From the NCBI RefSeq assembly GCF_000369625.1, contig NZ_KB850112.1:466326-530325 (forward strand): DNA of 64,000 nucleotides. The letters run 5' to 3'. The stretch's first letter is position 1. Every line of letters begins with the position of its first letter. Under the pieces are notes generated by a model, which worked only from the letters and a program-made list of their open reading frames with translations, made no database searches and was not told where the DNA came from. This document shows, piece after piece, positions 1 through 8,372 of the stretch. Position numbers and translations under genes: made by a program. This DNA is from Acinetobacter variabilis. GTDB taxonomy: Bacteria > Pseudomonadota > Gammaproteobacteria > Pseudomonadales > Moraxellaceae.

Positions 1-82
1 ATAGGGTTTTACTTGCAATACTTGCGGTCATTCCAGCCAATTTCATAAAGCGGCGACCAGGCGTTCGAGCCGTTTTTGCCAT
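1..82 (-). CDS. ABC1/UbiB-type kinase family protein, N-terminal fragment
   Basis: Partial gene running off the left edge; only the first 27 codons are present. The ATG at 82 opens MAKTARTPGRRFMKLAGMTA. From memory this resembles the N-terminus of Acinetobacter AarF/ABC1/UbiB-like proteins, a family of atypical kinases or ATPases linked to quinone and lipid metabolism. No kinase motif lies inside the window, so the family call rests on the N-terminus alone. Transcription starts from the AT-rich interval 83-343, which also serves the divergent DUF1737 gene. Confidence 0.45.
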   Translation of the reverse strand, partial: MAKTARTPGRRFMKLAGMTASIASKTL

Positions 83-343
83 GCGAGATTCCTCAAAATC
101 ACCATTTTTATGGGTGTATTTGATCATAGGTGACAAACTATAAATTGCCTATATTTAATTGTAGATGTTATGTTGCAAAGCTTCTCAAAGTGTTCATATT
201 TGCTTGATATTGTTCACTTGATTTATGCAATTTTTAAACCATTTTGTCGTCTGTACGGCAGTTTTTGAATCAATTATTTAATTATTCTGAAGAGAGCAAA
301 GCACGATTTTTAAGTTCCTTTACATGATGAAAGGCTTAAAATA

Positions 344-577
344 ATGGCACCTCAAGATCAAGAAATTTCAATGAAAGTCTATCGATATTTTACTGGCAAA
401 GATGATGTGAATTTTTGTGCCCGTGTGACCAAGGCACTCAATGAAGGCTATGAACTTTATGGTGCACCGACCATGACCTTTAATGGAACAGATGTCATTG
501 TCGGGCAAGTGGTGATTAAGGAAGTGTCAGATGAGTCTGAGATTCCACAGGGATTAAAAGATGCATTAAATCAGTAA
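344..577 (+). CDS. DUF1737 domain small protein
   Basis: 77-residue soluble protein. The segment from MKVYRYFTGKDD through the GVQVVIKEV-like end matches the compact DUF1737 fold, whose function is unknown. Two starts are possible: the ATG at 344, preceded by AAAGG at good spacing, and an internal ATG at 371 where the conserved domain begins. I prefer 344 for its ribosome binding site. There is no signal peptide or membrane segment. A terminator hairpin overlaps the last codons, so it is probably monocistronic. Confidence 0.75.
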   Translation: MAPQDQEISMKVYRYFTGKDDVNFCARVTKALNEGYELYGAPTMTFNGTDVIVGQVVIKEVSDESEIPQGLKDALNQ

Positions 578-593
578 TTCAATGCATCTTTTT
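556..593 (+). terminator. Rho-independent terminator of the DUF1737 gene
   Basis: An AAAAGATGCATT arm (556-567) pairs with AATGCATCTTTT (581-592). The 5' arm lies inside the last codons of the gene and the 3' arm runs into T residues. Confidence 0.75.
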
Positions 594-607
594 AAATAAT
601 AAGAGGA

Positions 608-1966
608 TTAGGCACGCTGGCTTAAACGTTTGTTATTGCCATAAAGCCGTGCCAGCAATAAAACACAGGCCACGCTCAGACCGACAATCAGACCGACCCA
701 GACGCCTGCCGCCCCCATATCTCCAAAACGGGACAAATAAACCCCCACCGGGAAGGCAATCAACCAATAGGCAATCATGGTGATCCACATTGGGCCTTTG
801 GTATCCTGCATACCGCGTAAGCAGCCTGCAGCACTGATCTGCCAGGCATCCATCAGCTGATAGGCCACTGCAAAGAGCACCAGATAAAGCGCGATCTGGG
901 TCACCATCGGGTCAGAAGTATAGAGCGCTACGATTTCACTACGGAACACCCAAAGCATTAGCATGATCAGCAGAGCTAGAATCGTCGCGGTCATCAGACC
1001 TAAACCTTGTACTCTACGCATGGCATCCCAGTTCTGTTCACCATAGTAAGTTCCCACCCGAATGGTCAGCGCAATGGCCAGAGACATCGGAATCATGAAT
1101 AATTGTGAGGTAACGGAAATAGCAATCTGGTGAGCGGCCACAATGGTTTCACCTAATGGACTCAAGACAATCGCTGCGGTACTAAAAATACTCACTTCAA
1201 AGAAAATTGCCAGTCCGATCGGAAAGCCCAACTTTAAAATCCGTTTCAGCCAATATCCGTTCAGCTTTTCCCAGTGACTAAATGGCTGACTGCTTTGATA
1301 AACCCGATTTTTAAAAATATACAGTGCCAGACTCGTTAACATGAGCCATTGCAGAATGGCCGTAGCAAAACCACAGCCAGCACTGCCCAGTGCCGGAATA
1401 GGGCCGACCCCATACATAAAAATAAAGTTTAATGGAACCAGAAGCAGTAGCGCCATGAGGCTAATGGCAGTGACCGGACGCGGGTAACCAATGGCCTCAG
1501 AATAGCCGCGTAAAGCCGCATACATAGTCACAGCAGGCATACCAAAACCGATCGCATGCAGGAACAGGCCAGCTTTAGGTTGCAGGCTTTCTGGGACACC
1601 TAGTAAAGGTAAAGTGAGAGGCAAAACTTGTAAAACCAGACCCGCAATCACCCCAAGGATGAATGCGACCCACAATGATTGCCGCGCAATTGTAGCGATT
1701 TTTTCAGGTGTACGTGCGCCTTTGGCTTCCGCCACTAAAGGTGTAGTGGCGATCATGATACCGCTAAAAAGCAGCATGACTGGAATCCATAACCCGACAC
1801 CAACTGCAATCGCTGCCAGGTCAGTCGGTGAGAGACGTCCGGCCATAATGGTATCAATCAGGCCCAAACCTGCCTGGGAAAATTGTGTGACCAGAATGGG
1901 CAACATCAGATGGAACAGCTGTTTTAATTCATAACGACGGGTTGTGGCTGTCAAAACATTAGACAC
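608..1966 (-). CDS. abeM: MATE family multidrug efflux pump, AbeM-like
   Basis: 452-residue inner-membrane transporter of the MATE (NorM/AbeM) family, expected to export cationic drugs and dyes against Na+ or H+. Twelve hydrophobic segments are visible. The N-terminus carries QAGLGLIDTIMAGRLS and AIAVGVGLWIPVML, typical of the first two helices. Its length is close to that of AbeM of A. baumannii (about 448 residues) and the N-terminal sequence agrees with what I remember of it. The start at 1966 gives MSNVLTATTRR. It lies upstream of nothing on its strand except the DUF1737 terminator; the DMT gene begins 40 bp upstream and may be co-transcribed. Confidence 0.85.
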   Translation of the reverse strand: MSNVLTATTRRYELKQLFHLMLPILVTQFSQAGLGLIDTIMAGRLSPTDLAAIAVGVGLWIPVMLLFSGIMIATTPLVAEAKGARTPEKIATIARQSLWVAFILGVIAGLVLQVLPLTLPLLGVPESLQPKAGLFLHAIGFGMPAVTMYAALRGYSEAIGYPRPVTAISLMALLLLVPLNFIFMYGVGPIPALGSAGCGFATAILQWLMLTSLALYIFKNRVYQSSQPFSHWEKLNGYWLKRILKLGFPIGLAIFFEVSIFSTAAIVLSPLGETIVAAHQIAISVTSQLFMIPMSLAIALTIRVGTYYGEQNWDAMRRVQGLGLMTATILALLIMLMLWVFRSEIVALYTSDPMVTQIALYLVLFAVAYQLMDAWQISAAGCLRGMQDTKGPMWITMIAYWLIAFPVGVYLSRFGDMGAAGVWVGLIVGLSVACVLLLARLYGNNKRLSQRA

Positions 1967-2006
1967 AAAAATTACTCATTAGTGATCATGTGCTTAGAGA
2001 TAAGGT

Positions 2007-2465
2007 TTAGCGTTGTAAAGTGAGAAGCACACCAATAAAAATCACCACGCCACCTAAAAGACGTTGCCAGTTCACCGGCATTTTTTCATTGCCCAGCAGA
2101 CCAAACTGATCGACGATCATGGACATCACCATCTGACCAAAAATAATCATTCCGGTCAGTGTCAGGAAGCCCATTTTAGGTGCAGCATAAATGCTCATGC
2201 TGATCGCATAAACACCTAAAAATCCACCTAACCAGAGATACCAGGGAACTGCAATCAGCTCCTGTAAGCCTGGTTTGGGATGTGACTGAAACAGCACGAT
2301 GCCGGCAAGTACTATTGTACCAATCAAAAAGGAAAAAAATGCAGCTTGAATAGGAGAATATAAATATTCTTTTAATTGGGTATTAATAGCCGTCTGTAAG
2401 GTCAGCAAGACCCCGATTGCAAAGACCAAAGGCAATAAAATAAGGAGCTGGGAGGGTATTTTCAT
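2007..2465 (-). CDS. Small DMT-type permease (DUF606/YdcZ family)
   Basis: 152-residue hydrophobic protein with about five membrane segments, matching the DUF606/YdcZ family of the drug/metabolite transporter superfamily. Features are the TLQTAINTQL segment in helix 1, a GGFLGVYAIS turn, and a C-terminal GGVVIFIGVLLTLQR helix. Family members are half the size of EamA transporters and probably dimerise; their substrate is unknown. It lies 40 bp upstream of the MATE gene on the same strand, so the two may form one transcript. The interval 2466-2573 holds the divergent promoters shared with hemW. Confidence 0.8.
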   Translation of the reverse strand: MKIPSQLLILLPLVFAIGVLLTLQTAINTQLKEYLYSPIQAAFFSFLIGTIVLAGIVLFQSHPKPGLQELIAVPWYLWLGGFLGVYAISMSIYAAPKMGFLTLTGMIIFGQMVMSMIVDQFGLLGNEKMPVNWQRLLGGVVIFIGVLLTLQR

Positions 2466-2591
2466 AATTTTAACTATCTAATTCTATTTAAATTTTTAGG
2501 CATTAGGCGATGGCGATTTTAATTTTAGCAGTGTTGTTGTCGAGTCATGTTAAAATTACGCTAGATCTTGTAGTTGTTTTTGAGTAGTTCT

Positions 2592-3746
2592 TTGGCTGAA
2601 TTGAATCCTGCACTTATTCCCTTATCCTTGTATATCCATATGCCGTGGTGTGTACGTAAATGTCCGTATTGTGACTTTAACTCGCATGCCGTGCCTGATG
2701 GAAAACTCTCTTTGGACCTGGAACGGGAATATCTGCATGCGCTGGTAGAGGACTTTAAAACTCAGGTTGATTTTGCCCAAGGCCGTTCGATTCATAGTGT
2801 ATTTATCGGTGGTGGAACGCCGTCACTGATCTCTGCTGCAGGTTATCAGTGGTTATTTACAGAACTAAAAGCACTGATTCCTTTTGAAGAGAATTGTGAA
2901 ATCACACTGGAAGCCAATCCAGGTACAGTGGAACATGATCCATTTGCTGGCTATTTAGCAGCTGGTATTAATCGTCTTTCGATAGGCGTGCAAAGTTTTA
3001 ATACCGAGCATCTGAAAAAGCTGGGCCGAATTCATAGCAATGAAGATGCGATCTCGGCGATTGGCCTGGCGCGTGACGCAGGATTTCAGCGGATTAATGT
3101 CGACTTGATGCATGGCTTGCCTGAACAGACACTGGAGCAGGCACTCAATGACCTGAAACTGGCGGTCGAGAATGGTGCTACGCATATTTCCTGGTATCAG
3201 TTAACCATTGAGCCAAATACCGTATTTTTCCGTACTCAGCCGATTTTACCGGTCGATGAAGTACTAGAAGAGATTCAGGAACAGGGCGAGGCTTATTTAA
3301 AAGCCAATGGCTTTATCAATTATGAAGTCTCTGCTTGGCGTAAAGAATTACCCTCGGCACATAATCTGAATTACTGGCAATTTGGTGATTATCTGGCCAT
3401 TGGAGCAGGGGCGCATGGCAAAGTGACTCAACTGGATGGTGTTTACCGTTTCCAGAAAACCCGTTTGCCTAAAGACTATTTAGCCAAAGTGCCAGCCGAA
3501 CATTTGCAGTTTAAGCGCATCGAAGCGGCAGATATGCCGTTTGAATTTATGATGAATGCCTTACGTTTAAATGATGGTGTGGAAGCGAAGCTTTATCTTG
3601 AGCGAACAGGCTATAGTCTGGATACAATGAATGAATTGCTGACTTCACTGCGTCAACGTCAACTGATGGTAGAAGATACGAAACGTCTGACATGTACTGA
3701 GCAAGGTCACATCTTTTTAAACTCTGTGCTGGAAGAGTTTCTTTAA
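2592..3746 (+). CDS. hemW: HemW, radical SAM haem chaperone
   Basis: Radical-SAM protein of the HemN superfamily. HemW proteins bind haem and are proposed to insert it into respiratory enzymes; they lack coproporphyrinogen oxidase activity. The 4Fe-4S motif is CVRKCPYC (CxxxCxxC), not the CxxxCxxCxC of true HemN found at 10807. IGGGTPS and EANPGTVE follow in the expected order. The open frame extends to a TTG at 2574. I place the start at the TTG at 2592 (MAELNPALIPL), which has GAG in a plausible position upstream; this start is uncertain. There is no ATG before the catalytic motif. It is followed by a bidirectional terminator. Confidence 0.85.
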   Translation: MAELNPALIPLSLYIHMPWCVRKCPYCDFNSHAVPDGKLSLDLEREYLHALVEDFKTQVDFAQGRSIHSVFIGGGTPSLISAAGYQWLFTELKALIPFEENCEITLEANPGTVEHDPFAGYLAAGINRLSIGVQSFNTEHLKKLGRIHSNEDAISAIGLARDAGFQRINVDLMHGLPEQTLEQALNDLKLAVENGATHISWYQLTIEPNTVFFRTQPILPVDEVLEEIQEQGEAYLKANGFINYEVSAWRKELPSAHNLNYWQFGDYLAIGAGAHGKVTQLDGVYRFQKTRLPKDYLAKVPAEHLQFKRIEAADMPFEFMMNALRLNDGVEAKLYLERTGYSLDTMNELLTSLRQRQLMVEDTKRLTCTEQGHIFLNSVLEEFL

Positions 3747-3783
3747 TTGCCTAATCTATCCGAATAATTAATCCAATTTAAAA

Positions 3784-3818
3784 AGAAAAAGCCCGATGAG
3801 TTACATCGGGCTTTTTCT
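3784..3818. terminator. Bidirectional terminator between hemW and the His-rich gene
   Basis: GCCCGATG (3791-3798) and CATCGGGC (3804-3811) form a perfect 8-bp stem with a 5-nt loop. A-rich and T-rich flanks on each side let it serve both converging genes. Confidence 0.9.
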
Positions 3819-3850
3819 TCTCTGTCTACTATGCATTTAAGCCATTCGGA

Positions 3851-4147
3851 TTAACGATACTTAGGCGGTAACTTGTGATGCGGGCCATTGTGATGATTTT
3901 TGTTGAAGAAGCTTTTATGATCTTTCTTGCCAAACTTATCATGACGATCATGCTGGTTAAAATGCGCTTTAGGAGGTGCTTTATCGAAACCACCTCTATG
4001 CGGCATTGGTTTCTTATCAAAATGATGCGCTGATGGCGTTGGATGACGATGATCCGGTCCAGGCGCCGCCATTGCAGACATGGTAGCTGTTGTTGCAATC
4101 AAGCCAATCATTAAAGAAGAAACTAATTTTTTCGTGATCATACTCAT
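3851..4147 (-). CDS. Secreted histidine-rich small protein
   Basis: 98 residues. A Sec signal peptide is evident: basic MSMITKK, a hydrophobic core, then a likely cleavage after SAMA-A near residue 28. The mature part of about 70 residues holds 13 histidines plus many Lys, Pro and Gly, and has no cysteine. This composition suggests metal binding (Ni, Zn, Cu) in the periplasm, but that is inference. I recognise no defined domain. An overlapping minus-strand frame (3829-4098) is a shadow: this frame is preferred because it has the signal peptide. Confidence 0.7.
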   Translation of the reverse strand: MSMITKKLVSSLMIGLIATTATMSAMAAPGPDHRHPTPSAHHFDKKPMPHRGGFDKAPPKAHFNQHDRHDKFGKKDHKSFFNKNHHNGPHHKLPPKYR

Positions 4148-4430
4148 ATTTATTCAATGAGTTCATCATAGGAGTCAGCGATGTAGGGAAGATGGAGCCA
4201 TAGATAACACTTTTGTAAATTTCAGAATTTCTTTCAATTTTGTATTTAAATAATTAATAAATAATAAATTTTATTAAAAATTCTATATTTTTATGGGCAA
4301 TTTTTGATTTTAAAATCATCAAAATTCTTCTCCGTTTCTTCATGTTTTAACGTGAGTGAAATCAGATGAAGAAATTTAGGACAAGATGATGAATGAAAAG
4401 CGAATATAATATTTAATTATCTTTTAAATT
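4148..4430. other. AT-rich intergenic region left of the IS30 element
   Basis: About 280 bp with no supported gene. It carries the promoter of the His-rich gene and a short palindromic TGATTTTAAAATCA near 4306. The IS30-type element was inserted at its right edge and does not disrupt a coding sequence. Confidence 0.6.
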
Positions 4431-5504
4431 CGCAGATTCAAATCCCAAGTGCAACACATTTGTAGTTAGTTGAAAAAGTTAGGTGTATTCATAGAATCAT
4501 TAGACTTTTTCAACTCGCAATTGGAAAGCACACAATGAAGAAATACACCCAACTTTCTCAAGATGAAAGATACGAAATTTATGCTACTTTGAAAAGTAAA
4601 AGTTCAATCGCTACCCTTGCTCGGGAATTAGGACGTTCACGATCAACCATCTACCGTGAATTAAAAAGAAATACTGGGCAACGTGGATATAGAGCTCAAC
4701 AGGCAGCTAAATTTGCAAGTCAAAGACGGTACCGTCCTTCATCATCAATGACAGCATTTGCCTTCGCTTATATTGATTATTTGATTGGTTTGGACTGGTC
4801 ACCCGAACAAATTTCAGGTGCTTTAACACAACGCGGTTGGCTGGATGTACCTTCATATGAGTGGATTTACCAGTACATTTATCAAGATAAATCAAAAGGC
4901 GGTAAACTTCATCTACATTTAAGGCATCAGAAGAAATATCGAAAACGCGGTTACAAAAACACGGATCGTAGGGGTCAAATCATTGATAAAACAAGTATTC
5001 ACTGCCGAGACCAGGTCATTGATCAACGACAACGTTTAGGAGATTTCGAAGGTGACACGGTGATTGGTAAACATCATAAAGGTGCTTTATTGACTCTCGT
5101 TGATCGAAAGAGCCTGTATGTACATATTGTTCATTTAGGGCCAACAAGAGCATCCTCTCAAACGATTACTTGTGCATTAGATCGTTTACAAATGAGCCAT
5201 GCTTATAGTGTGACATTTGATAATGGCAAAGAATTTTCCGAACACAAAAGAATTACTGATGCTGGCATAGAGACGTATTTTGCTGATCCTTACAAGTCTA
5301 TTCAGCGAGCTAGAAATGAAAATACGAATGGTTTAATCCGTCAATATCTGCCAAAATCATCATCGTTGGATGGCGTGTCAAACGAACAAATAGAGCAGAT
5401 AGAATTTGCACTCAACCATCGTCCTAGAAAAACACTAGGTTGGTATACACCGAGTGAAGTTATGGCTGGTTTTTATACTGTTGCACTTGCCGCTTGAATC
5501 CGCC
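4431..5504 (+). mobile_element. IS30-family insertion sequence, apparently intact
   Basis: About 1.07 kb with one transposase gene. Imperfect terminal inverted repeats are visible: left 4436-4456 (ATTCAA, four mismatches, CAAGTGCAACA) against the complement of right 5479-5499. They continue outward with GC-G-GATTCAA on both sides. With ends at 4431 and 5504, the flanks give a 3-bp ATT duplication (4428-4430, 5505-5507), consistent with the 2-3 bp duplications of the family. The exact ends could shift by a few bases. The transposase stop codon lies inside the right repeat. Confidence 0.8.
4535..5497 (+). CDS. IS30-family transposase
   Basis: 320-residue DDE transposase. The N-terminal helix-turn-helix (about residues 17-45) includes IATLARELGRSRSTIYREL, the signature of the IS30 group. 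The catalytic part holds GDFEGDTVIGK (first Asp), VTFDNGKEFSEH (second Asp) and NENTNGLIRQYLPK (Glu), in the correct order. The length is normal for IS30-type transposases such as that of ISAba125 and there is no frameshift, so the element is probably active. Confidence 0.93.
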   Translation: MKKYTQLSQDERYEIYATLKSKSSIATLARELGRSRSTIYRELKRNTGQRGYRAQQAAKFASQRRYRPSSSMTAFAFAYIDYLIGLDWSPEQISGALTQRGWLDVPSYEWIYQYIYQDKSKGGKLHLHLRHQKKYRKRGYKNTDRRGQIIDKTSIHCRDQVIDQRQRLGDFEGDTVIGKHHKGALLTLVDRKSLYVHIVHLGPTRASSQTITCALDRLQMSHAYSVTFDNGKEFSEHKRITDAGIETYFADPYKSIQRARNENTNGLIRQYLPKSSSLDGVSNEQIEQIEFALNHRPRKTLGWYTPSEVMAGFYTVALAA

Positions 5505-5550
5505 ATTTAATTAATTGATCTGGAAACTAAAATTAGTCAATTTAAGTTAC

Positions 5551-5580
5551 AAAAAAAGCACTCTAATGAGTGCTTTTTTT
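5551..5580. terminator. Terminator of the cold-shock gene (bidirectional)
   Basis: AGCACTC (5557-5563) pairs with GAGTGCT (5568-5574). The 7-A and 7-T tracts on the two sides give terminator structure on both strands. Confidence 0.88.
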
Positions 5581-5593
5581 CATCTTCGCAATA

Positions 5594-5803
5594 TTAGATT
5601 GCAGTGATGTTAGTCGCTGTAGGACCTTTTTGGCCTTGAGCTACGCTGAAAGAAACCTTTTGGCCTTCAGCTAAAGTTTTGAAACCTGAACCTTGGATTT
5701 CGCTGAAGTGAGCGAAAACGTCTGGACCATTGTCTTGTTGAATGAAGCCAAAACCTTTAGTTTCGTTGAACCACTTTACTGTACCGGTAACTGTGTTAGA
5801 CAT
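5594..5803 (-). CDS. Cold-shock protein, CspA family
   Basis: 69-residue single-domain OB-fold RNA chaperone. RNP1 (KGFGFI) and RNP2 (VFAHFS) are intact, and the protein begins [19 protein letters not shown]. It binds single-stranded nucleic acid and acts as an RNA chaperone or antiterminator. Upstream on the minus strand is a promoter-like TATAAA about 45 bp from the start, so its leader looks short compared with E. coli cspA. I cannot tell cold-induced from constitutive paralogues by sequence alone. Confidence 0.95.
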   Translation of the reverse strand: MSNTVTGTVKWFNETKGFGFIQQDNGPDVFAHFSEIQGSGFKTLAEGQKVSFSVAQGQKGPTATNITAI

Positions 5804-6110
5804 AATATAACCTATTGAATCTTATGGATTTATAGTCAAAATTTCAGATGACTAGCTGTAACTTTGAAAAATAAAAAGGATGGAGCTTATTGATCTTTAA
5901 AACGAAGGTTTATGACTAAAACTGCGATACTTAAAAGAAGACTAACCAAAACAAGAATTTTTCTAGTTATCGCCATCATACCCTGTATTTATAGATATTC
6001 AAGTAAATTATATGGATTATTTAATAGACGTCTGAAAATTATAGATATAAATTTGTGTAGTTTGTGTACGCAGCAGATTTTTCTTTGTATCCAGTCATCA
6101 TTTTGACATA
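5804..6110. other. Intergenic region between csp and an acyl-CoA dehydrogenase gene
   Basis: AT-rich stretch that carries the csp promoter. An open frame at 5912-6106 (+) could encode 64 residues, but it has poor initiation context and Ile/Lys/Arg-rich composition, so I do not call it a gene. Confidence 0.5.
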
Positions 6111-6112
6111 TG

Positions 6113-6138
6113 AAAAAGAGCGCCGTAGCGCTCTTTTT
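6113..6138. terminator. Terminator of the 607-residue acyl-CoA dehydrogenase gene
   Basis: A perfect 11-bp stem, AAAAAGAGCGC (6113-6123) with GCGCTCTTTTT (6128-6138) and a CGTA loop. It is downstream of the minus-strand gene that ends at 6163. Confidence 0.88.
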
Positions 6139-6162
6139 AAAGCTAAAACCTAAACTTTTGAC

Positions 6163-7986
6163 TTAGTAATCAAAACTGAAGTGTTCTGCTGCCAGTGAAG
6201 TCATGGTTTTGGATGGATTCACCATTGCTTCAGCATGGCCTTGGGCACGTGGCAATAAACGCTCAAAGTAGAAATCAGCAGTTTTAATTTTCGCTTTGTA
6301 GAACTCTGGAACTTCTGCACCATCACCAGCAACCAGTTTCGCTGAAGCCACTGCAGCTTGTTGTGCCCAGAAGTAAGCCATCATTACATAGCCTGAGAAC
6401 ATCAGGAAGTCCACAGAAGCAGAGGATACGATGTCACGGTCTTTACGTGCTGCCAGCATGATACGTACAGTTAACGCATTCCACTGTGCACATAGCTTGG
6501 TCAGGTCCCAGGCAAAACGGCGCATGTATTTATTGCGTGCATGCTGTCCACAGAATTTCAGAATTTCAGCGGTGTAATCACGAATCACTTTACCTTTAGA
6601 GGTTAGCAGGACCTTACGACCAATCAGGTCAAGTGCCTGAACGCCAGTCGTTCCTTCGTACAGGGTAGAGATACGTGAGTCACGAACGATTTGCTCCATG
6701 CCCCATTCTTTGATGTAACCATGACCACCAAATACTTGCATACCGTGGTTCGCTGCTTCATAACCCATTTCAGTCAGGAAGCCTTTCAGAATAGGGGTAT
6801 AGAAACCTAAGTGATCATCCTGCTGTTCAAATTCAGCAGTATCACCACGCAGCAGGGCATCATTCATGTTATCTGCGATTTTTGCTGCATGATAGATCAT
6901 GGCACGACCACCTTCAGCAATCGCTTTCTGGGTCAACAGCATACGGCGCACATCGGCATGGTGGATGATCGCATCCGCCACTTTTTCCGGATCTTTTTTA
7001 CCAGACAGGGCACGCATCGACATACGTTCTTTGGCATATGGTAATGCACCCTGGAACGATAATTCTGCATGACAGATACCTTGAATTGCGGTACCAATAC
7101 GCGCGGTATTCATGAAGGTAAACATGGCATGCAAGCCTTTGTTTGGCTCGCCAATTAAATAACCCACTGCATTATCAAAGTTCAGTACAGCGGTTGCAGA
7201 GGCACGGATCCCCATCTTGTGTTCAATCGAACCACAGTTCACGGCATTACGTTCACCGATGCCGCCATCTTCAGTGGCAATGAATTTCGGTACGATAAAC
7301 AGGGAAATGCCTTTGGTGCCTTGTGGTGCATCTGGAAGACGTGCCAAAACGATGTGTACGATGTTTTCAGTTAAATCGTGTTCACCCGCAGAAATGAAGA
7401 TTTTAGTACCAGAAATCGCATAAGTACCATCAGCTTGTGGTTCTGCTTTAGTTTTTACCTGACCCAGATCGGTACCGCATTGTGGCTCAGTCAGGCACAT
7501 GGTTCCTGACCAGGTACCTGCAACCAGATGCGGTAAATAGGTATTTTTCTGTTCATCAGTACCATACTGGATGATGGTATTGATACAGCCCACGCTCAAA
7601 CCTGGATACATCTGGAAAGACCAGTTTGCCGTACCCATCATTTCTGATTTGATCAGGTTTAAAGACATCGGCAGATTTTGACCGCCAAATTCTTCAGGAT
7701 AAGACAGACCTTGCCAGCCACCTTGCACGAACTGATCATAAGCTTCCTTGAAGCCTTTCGGTGTGCGTACTTCGCCATTTTCAAAGTGACAGCCTTCTGC
7801 ATCGCCAGTCTGGTTCAGCGGAGAAAGTACATTTTCACAGAAATCTGCCGCACCTTCTAGGATCATGTCTACCGTATCTGCATCGGCATATTCGCCATTT
7901 GACAGTTCTTGGTAATGTGCAGGGTAATCAAGCACTTCATTCATTAAGAAACGAATATCACGTAAAGGAGCTTTATATGCTGGCAT
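6163..7986 (-). CDS. Large acyl-CoA dehydrogenase (DmdC-like, about 600 residues)
   Basis: 607-residue flavoenzyme of the acyl-CoA dehydrogenase superfamily, predicted to oxidise acyl-CoA to enoyl-CoA with electron transfer to ETF. It shows the N-terminal domain, a middle domain with MCLTEPQCGTDLGQV, and a C-terminal FAD domain with GGHGYIKEWGMEQIVRDSRI and LYEGTTGVQALDLIGRK. A C-terminal extension then follows. This long architecture is shared by proteins annotated as 3-methylmercaptopropionyl-CoA dehydrogenase (DmdC), but in Acinetobacter the substrate is more likely a fatty acyl-CoA (inference). It appears monocistronic. Confidence 0.9.
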   Translation of the reverse strand: MPAYKAPLRDIRFLMNEVLDYPAHYQELSNGEYADADTVDMILEGAADFCENVLSPLNQTGDAEGCHFENGEVRTPKGFKEAYDQFVQGGWQGLSYPEEFGGQNLPMSLNLIKSEMMGTANWSFQMYPGLSVGCINTIIQYGTDEQKNTYLPHLVAGTWSGTMCLTEPQCGTDLGQVKTKAEPQADGTYAISGTKIFISAGEHDLTENIVHIVLARLPDAPQGTKGISLFIVPKFIATEDGGIGERNAVNCGSIEHKMGIRASATAVLNFDNAVGYLIGEPNKGLHAMFTFMNTARIGTAIQGICHAELSFQGALPYAKERMSMRALSGKKDPEKVADAIIHHADVRRMLLTQKAIAEGGRAMIYHAAKIADNMNDALLRGDTAEFEQQDDHLGFYTPILKGFLTEMGYEAANHGMQVFGGHGYIKEWGMEQIVRDSRISTLYEGTTGVQALDLIGRKVLLTSKGKVIRDYTAEILKFCGQHARNKYMRRFAWDLTKLCAQWNALTVRIMLAARKDRDIVSSASVDFLMFSGYVMMAYFWAQQAAVASAKLVAGDGAEVPEFYKAKIKTADFYFERLLPRAQGHAEAMVNPSKTMTSLAAEHFSFDY

Positions 7987-8372
7987 GCGTTTAATCCTGA
8001 TTAAAATAGTTTTGGATTATCTGTATCGATTCTATGATTATTCACATTGGGGATAAAAAAACATTGATAAAGACAACAAATAAAAATGTCAGAAAAGCGA
8101 ATCGAGAAGATCAGACAAGTTTAAAGATTAAATAAAGGAACTCTCCATCTTTAAATAAGACACTTATATTTAAAAATGCTTATCTGTCTGGACTTTAATC
8201 AATATTTAGGGAGATTGTCTAGGGGTGTTTTTGTATGAATTGTACACGAATGTTAGGGTCTAATCATTGGATAAATCATGTCATTAAATCCAATTTAATT
8301 TTATTGTTTTTAATGAAAGGAAAAGAGTGAACGATTTAATGACTAACCCGTTCACCTCAAAAATATTCAGAA
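7987..8372. other. Intergenic region between aroE and the acyl-CoA dehydrogenase gene
   Basis: About 385 AT-rich bases with no gene that I can support. The right part has a weak hairpin, GTGAACG (8327-8333) with CGTTCAC (8349-8355), downstream of aroE and followed on the minus strand by a T-rich run. The left part must hold the promoter of the dehydrogenase gene. Confidence 0.5.

Noticed and set aside
3829-4098. 89-codon minus-strand open frame over the His-rich gene
   Set aside because: Shadow frame; the overlapping frame at 3851-4147 has a signal peptide and ATG with better context.
5912-6106. 64-codon open frame between csp and the acyl-CoA dehydrogenase gene
   Set aside because: Poor ribosome binding site, low-complexity Ile/Lys/Arg composition and no recognisable domain; most likely chance in AT-rich DNA.
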